The position numbers and the translations under genes were made by a program. Positions 3,763 to 6,962 of a stretch of DNA of 6,962 bases are shown here, in pieces. Below the pieces are notes generated by a model that was not told the origin of the DNA, searched no databases, and saw only the letters and a list, made by a program, of their open reading frames with translations. The number at the start of each line of letters is the position of its first letter. The first letter of the stretch is position 1. The stretch is from UBA9926 sp913052075 (GTDB lineage: Bacteria; Pseudomonadota; Gammaproteobacteria; Pseudomonadales; Azotimanducaceae): positions 1-6,962 of the forward strand of contig CAJXDD010000158.1 of assembly GCA_913052075.1 (NCBI GenBank). Reading direction: 5' to 3'.

Positions 3763-5682
3763 ATGCGAATATTTGCTGGACTGATGGTGATTGGCTTCAT
3801 AATCGTTGGCGCTGGGTGTTCAGACTCTGATGTAGTGCCAGAAAGTCATATCTCGGCCCCACCTGAAAGTCCGGTTTCTATCGAGCCTGAGACCGTCGAA
3901 CAATTCCCGCTCCACACAGCGCTATTTGGTGATCTCCACGTGCACACGAGTTGGTCCATTGACGCTTACGCTGGTGAAAACCGACTTGGGCCCAATGCGG
4001 CGTATCGATTTGCCAAAGGCGAAAAGGTAACGCTGCAAACAGGTGAGGAAGCCCAGTTACAGACGCCGCTCGATTTTGTTGCGTTAACGGATCACGCCGA
4101 GGGCTTTGAGATGCACCTTCCCTGCACCATGATGCCCGAGTCCCCAGAATTTTCGGTTGAGCGGTGCCAGGATGTAAGATCGGGCGACTTTGATCTTGCC
4201 ACCATGTTGGATCAGGCTTTCGCCACCGCAGGCGTTCGGCCACAACCAAGGGTTTCTGATATTTGTGGTGATGATGCGCGTTGCAAAGCCAATGAAGTCG
4301 ATACCTGGCAGCGTGTCCAAGCGGTTGCCAACGCCCACAATGCACCTGGTCGTTTCACCGCCTTGATTGGCTACGAATTCTCATCGCTGCTCCCGGAGAT
4401 GGGGATGCTTCACCGCAATGTTATCTTCCGCGGCGAAGAAGTGACCTCACATGCTATCTCGGCGATTGATGTTAGTAATCAGAAAGAATTTTTCGACCAG
4501 CTCGATGCAGCTTGCGAAGCACCCTGTGAGGTCCTGACGATCCCGCATAACACCAATTACTCCTGGGGACTCATGTTCTCCAGGGCCGATGAAGATGGCA
4601 GCGCCTTTACCAATGAAGATCTCGAAAAACGGGTCCGCATCGAACGTCTTTTTGAGCTAACTCAGCAAAAAGGCACGTCAGAGTGTCACCTCAGCATTGG
4701 TGCAACCGATGAAGACTGTGGGTTTGGCAATATGTTCGAGGCTTGCGAGGCTGAAGGTGACCTACGATGCGCCACTGACCGCTCTTTTTTGCGCAATATC
4801 TTGTTAGATGGCCTGTCGTTGGAAGAGGAGCGAGCGCTGAATCCTTACAAGTTGGGCGTCATCGGGTCGACCGATACTCATACATCAGATCCTGGTAACA
4901 CGCGATCAGGGATTCCCGCGAGATTTAAACCTGCTGAAGGCATTGGTTTTGCGGTTAACCGTCTGCTTGAAGCCGATCATCCAGTAGCTGGCCCTATTCG
5001 CCGGTTCTTACCGGGAGGTCTTGCTGGAGTATGGGCGAAGGCCAACACGCGAGACGAGATATTTGATGCGCTGCAACGTCGAGAGACATTTGCCACCAGT
5101 GGCTCGCGTCTGCGAATTCGGTTTTTCGCTGGTGACCTACCAGAGGATATTGGCGAGCGGGATAACGCTATTGCCCTCGCCTACAAACAAGGGGTTCCCA
5201 TGGGAGCAGACCTTGGAGTGAGCGTCTCGCCGAGATTCTGGGTGTGGGCGTCCCAAGATCCCAATGGGGCACCGCTCGACCGCATCCAGGTAATCAAGGG
5301 GTGGGTCGAGGACGGTGAGCAGCACCAGCGCGTTCGGGACGTCGTTTGCTCAAGTGGTCGGTTGCCTAATGCTGATGGCAGATGTCCCGCTACAACGGCT
5401 TCGGTAGATATCGAGAGTTGTGAACTGAAGGGAGACGAGGGTGCAGCGCAGCTGCAACAGACGTTCACCGATCCAGATTTCTCCCCCGAGCAGAACGCTT
5501 TTTATTATGTTCGTGTGCTGGAGAACCCCACTTGTCGTTGGACAACCCTGCTTGCTAATAGCGCAAACGAGGATTTGCCTGCCGACGTGCCTGCCACAGA
5601 GCAGGAACGGGGCTGGTCATCTCCGATTTGGTTGAATGCGGGTGATACGGTTCAATCAGGAGCCGTAGTCAGCGCTCAATGA
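3763..5682 (+). CDS. DUF3604 domain lipoprotein, PHP-like (639 aa)
   Basis: From ATG 3763 the protein opens with a short basic end (MR), a hydrophobic stretch and a lipobox-like VGAGC, making C19 the likely lipidated residue. Ser at +2 favours outer-membrane sorting under the E. coli Lol rule. A proline-rich linker (about 25-50) leads to the DUF3604 domain, which is related to PHP metal-dependent hydrolases. Candidate metal or catalytic residues are H59 and H61 in FGDLHVHTSW, D110-H111 in VALTDHAEG, E205 in GYEF, H217 in HRN, H262 in IPHN, and D371 and H373 in GSTDTHTSDPG. The C-terminal part has FWVWASQDPNG and RGWSSPIW. Besides C19 there are 14 cysteines, an even number, as expected for periplasmic disulfides. 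The length is normal for the family. It is the last of three co-directional genes, 133 bp after the GST-like gene, with a terminator-like hairpin at its stop. The reaction is unknown; hydrolysis is an inference from the fold. Confidence 0.9.
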   Translation: MRIFAGLMVIGFIIVGAGCSDSDVVPESHISAPPESPVSIEPETVEQFPLHTALFGDLHVHTSWSIDAYAGENRLGPNAAYRFAKGEKVTLQTGEEAQLQTPLDFVALTDHAEGFEMHLPCTMMPESPEFSVERCQDVRSGDFDLATMLDQAFATAGVRPQPRVSDICGDDARCKANEVDTWQRVQAVANAHNAPGRFTALIGYEFSSLLPEMGMLHRNVIFRGEEVTSHAISAIDVSNQKEFFDQLDAACEAPCEVLTIPHNTNYSWGLMFSRADEDGSAFTNEDLEKRVRIERLFELTQQKGTSECHLSIGATDEDCGFGNMFEACEAEGDLRCATDRSFLRNILLDGLSLEEERALNPYKLGVIGSTDTHTSDPGNTRSGIPARFKPAEGIGFAVNRLLEADHPVAGPIRRFLPGGLAGVWAKANTRDEIFDALQRRETFATSGSRLRIRFFAGDLPEDIGERDNAIALAYKQGVPMGADLGVSVSPRFWVWASQDPNGAPLDRIQVIKGWVEDGEQHQRVRDVVCSSGRLPNADGRCPATTASVDIESCELKGDEGAAQLQQTFTDPDFSPEQNAFYYVRVLENPTCRWTTLLANSANEDLPADVPATEQERGWSSPIWLNAGDTVQSGAVVSAQ

Positions 5683-5697
5683 CCGGGCGCCATTTTT
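5672..5697 (+). terminator. Rho-independent terminator candidate at the end of DUF3604
   Basis: GCGCTC (5672-5677) pairs with GGGCGC (5685-5690), six pairs including one G-U, around a 7-nt loop that contains the TGA stop. TTTTT follows at 5693-5697, two bases after the stem. A second, weaker hairpin (GCAA 5702-5705 with TTGC 5714-5717) is followed by another TTTTT at 5719-5723 and may act as a backup. Confidence 0.5.
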
Positions 5698-5928
5698 GCT
5701 CGCAAGAGTGGTGTTGCCTTTTTGTTTAGGTTTTAAAGTCTTGTATTCGGGCCAGATTTCAGTACTTCCTTGGCTTTCTCAAGTTGGCCAATACAGAGTA
5801 TCGTCTCCGACAGACGGCGGCTCCTAGCATCAGAGGATGCCGAACGCGCTTTCGAGTGGTGGCTCCGTATCGTCGATTCAAGATGGGCTGCCAGACAAAT
5901 CTCAGCCGAAGAGTCTCAAGTGATGTCG

Positions 5929-6962
5929 TCAGTGATCTGAGCGGAAATCTCGGATCGGTCGCCACAGCACACCAATCAAAGCGGTCGCTGCAATAGAAAT
6001 AAAACCACCTAGTACCATCGTGTTGCTTGCGCCAATCGCGCCCGCCCAAAAACCGACCCAAATGGTGCCCACATTGTTAGCGGTTTGTGCCGCTAGATAC
6101 ATCAGTGCGAACGCTCGGCCGCGCATGTCATCTGGCGTGGTTAGCATGATCGTCGTCTGCCTTACTGCGACGGTTACGGCGTCTGCTGCGCCGAGCAGTG
6201 CGATCATCAAGATACCAAGCCAGAGCGAATTAGCGAGACCGAATCCAAAGAGAATGAATCCGTAGGCGAAGGAGGCATAAAGCACCAGCATCCCCTTCGC
6301 GCGAAAGCCCACGAGCGCGAGCGCAAAGTAAGCGCCAGCGATGGCACCTAGCGAGTTTGCTGTGCCGAGCAGGCCTGTGACGCCAGCGCCGCCGGCAAAT
6401 AGTCCGAGAGCAAGCACAGGCAATATCTCTCGGTAGAACGAGGCTGTGGTGATCCCCGCATCGAGTAAAAATAAGCCTGGCAAAATCGGATGTTTCGAGA
6501 CATAGCGAAACCCATCCAGGGTTTGCTGGACTTGGGTGGGCTTTGGTTCATTGCCCTCCGATTCAACCTGACCTCGCGCGCTGATAAAAAGTGGTAGTAA
6601 TCCCGCCGTCAGCGCGATTAACCCTGCGAGCAAAAAGACTGTGGTCAGACCGGCAGAGAGCGCAACCCCAGCAAACAATAATGGCCCCAAAATAGCGGCG
6701 GCGTTTGAAAATGCGGTGTCGGTCGATACCGCTGACATGAGGTCTTTCTTTGGAACAATGATGGGGAGTAGGGCAGACCGAGCCGGTCCTGCGAGCGTCT
6801 GAACCCCGGCAAGCATCGCGATGCCGACATACATCATTATAGGTTGCAATAAGCCAACGGCGTTCGCGACACCAAGTGCAACTAAGGTCGCACCTGCTAC
6901 GCTATGAGAGAAGGTCATGAGCCGCTTTCTGTCCCACCGGTCTGCCAGTGTCCCTGCCCACA
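5929..6962 (-). CDS. MFS exporter, MFS_3/EntS-like, C-terminal part (cut by right window edge)
   Basis: A drug, metabolite or siderophore-type efflux permease of the inner membrane. The minus-strand frame is open from the stop at 5929-5931 to the right edge, about 343 residues. The first visible residues, WAGTLADRWDRKRLM, are the MFS motif A of the loop between helices 2 and 3. So the true start and about one and a half helices (some 50-70 residues) lie outside the window, and the ATG at 6918 is internal. About ten hydrophobic helices are visible, with a polar central loop (ISARGQVESEGNEPKPT) between the two halves. The C-terminal half has GAADAVTVAVRQTTIMLTTP followed by DDMRGRA, typical of MFS_3 proteins such as the enterobactin exporter EntS. 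It ends RPIRDFRSDH. It converges on the DUF3604 gene, with 246 bp between stops, and need not share its function. The substrate is unknown. Confidence 0.9.
   Translation of the reverse strand, partial: WAGTLADRWDRKRLMTFSHSVAGATLVALGVANAVGLLQPIMMYVGIAMLAGVQTLAGPARSALLPIIVPKKDLMSAVSTDTAFSNAAAILGPLLFAGVALSAGLTTVFLLAGLIALTAGLLPLFISARGQVESEGNEPKPTQVQQTLDGFRYVSKHPILPGLFLLDAGITTASFYREILPVLALGLFAGGAGVTGLLGTANSLGAIAGAYFALALVGFRAKGMLVLYASFAYGFILFGFGLANSLWLGILMIALLGAADAVTVAVRQTTIMLTTPDDMRGRAFALMYLAAQTANNVGTIWVGFWAGAIGASNTMVLGGFISIAATALIGVLWRPIRDFRSDH

Noticed and set aside
3878..4345. Minus-strand ORF of 155 codons inside DUF3604
   Set aside because: It is fully antisense to a conserved domain, and its Trp/His/Arg-rich composition is typical of shadow frames.
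5802..5816. CGTCT/AGACG hairpin in the convergent gap as the MFS terminator
   Set aside because: The stem is only 5 bp, with no T tract on either strand, and it lies over 110 bp past the MFS stop.
5759..6061. Minus-strand ORF of 100 codons at the end of the MFS gene
   Set aside because: It overlaps the MFS C-terminus in another frame, has a low-complexity basic composition, and shows no family match or ribosome binding site that I can see.
6916..6918. ATG at 6918 as the start of the MFS gene
   Set aside because: The open frame continues to the window edge and encodes MFS motif A just upstream, so this methionine is internal.

Overview
The window holds six protein genes, two of them cut by the window edges, and no rRNA, tRNA, CRISPR array or insertion sequence that I can see. 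The mix of families (DUF1254, glutathione S-transferases, an HCCA-isomerase/DsbA-like protein, a large DUF3604 lipoprotein and an MFS_3 exporter), the GGAG-type ribosome binding sites and the moderate GC content suggest a Gram-negative proteobacterium. A marine gammaproteobacterium of the OM60/NOR5 (Halieaceae) or Spongiibacteraceae kind is likely; this is inferred from family content and not proven.

Layout, left to right. On the minus strand lie the N-terminal part of a DUF1254 protein (running off the left edge) and, upstream of it, a 204-aa glutathione S-transferase. A 495-bp non-coding divergent region follows, with a perfect TTGACA box, three repeats phased at 11 bp and small palindromes. 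On the plus strand come a 223-aa HCCA-isomerase/GST-kappa-like protein, an unusual 351-aa GST-like protein and a 639-aa DUF3604 lipoprotein, separated by gaps of 196 and 133 bp. A terminator-like hairpin overlaps the DUF3604 stop codon. Convergent to it is an MFS_3 exporter on the minus strand, whose N-terminus lies beyond the right edge.

How the genes may work together: three cytoplasmic thioredoxin-fold, probably glutathione-dependent enzymes sit side by side, next to a predicted outer-membrane-anchored PHP-like protein with a metal-site-like His/Asp set, and an exporter. This fits a glutathione-linked detoxification or catabolic locus for an unknown, possibly aromatic or electrophilic, compound. 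No substrate can be read from the sequence. The most distinctive non-coding part is the 133-bp gap before the DUF3604 gene. It holds a perfect 7-bp inverted repeat, an ideal AGGAGG ahead of a possible 23-codon ORF, and three tandem 14-bp repeats.
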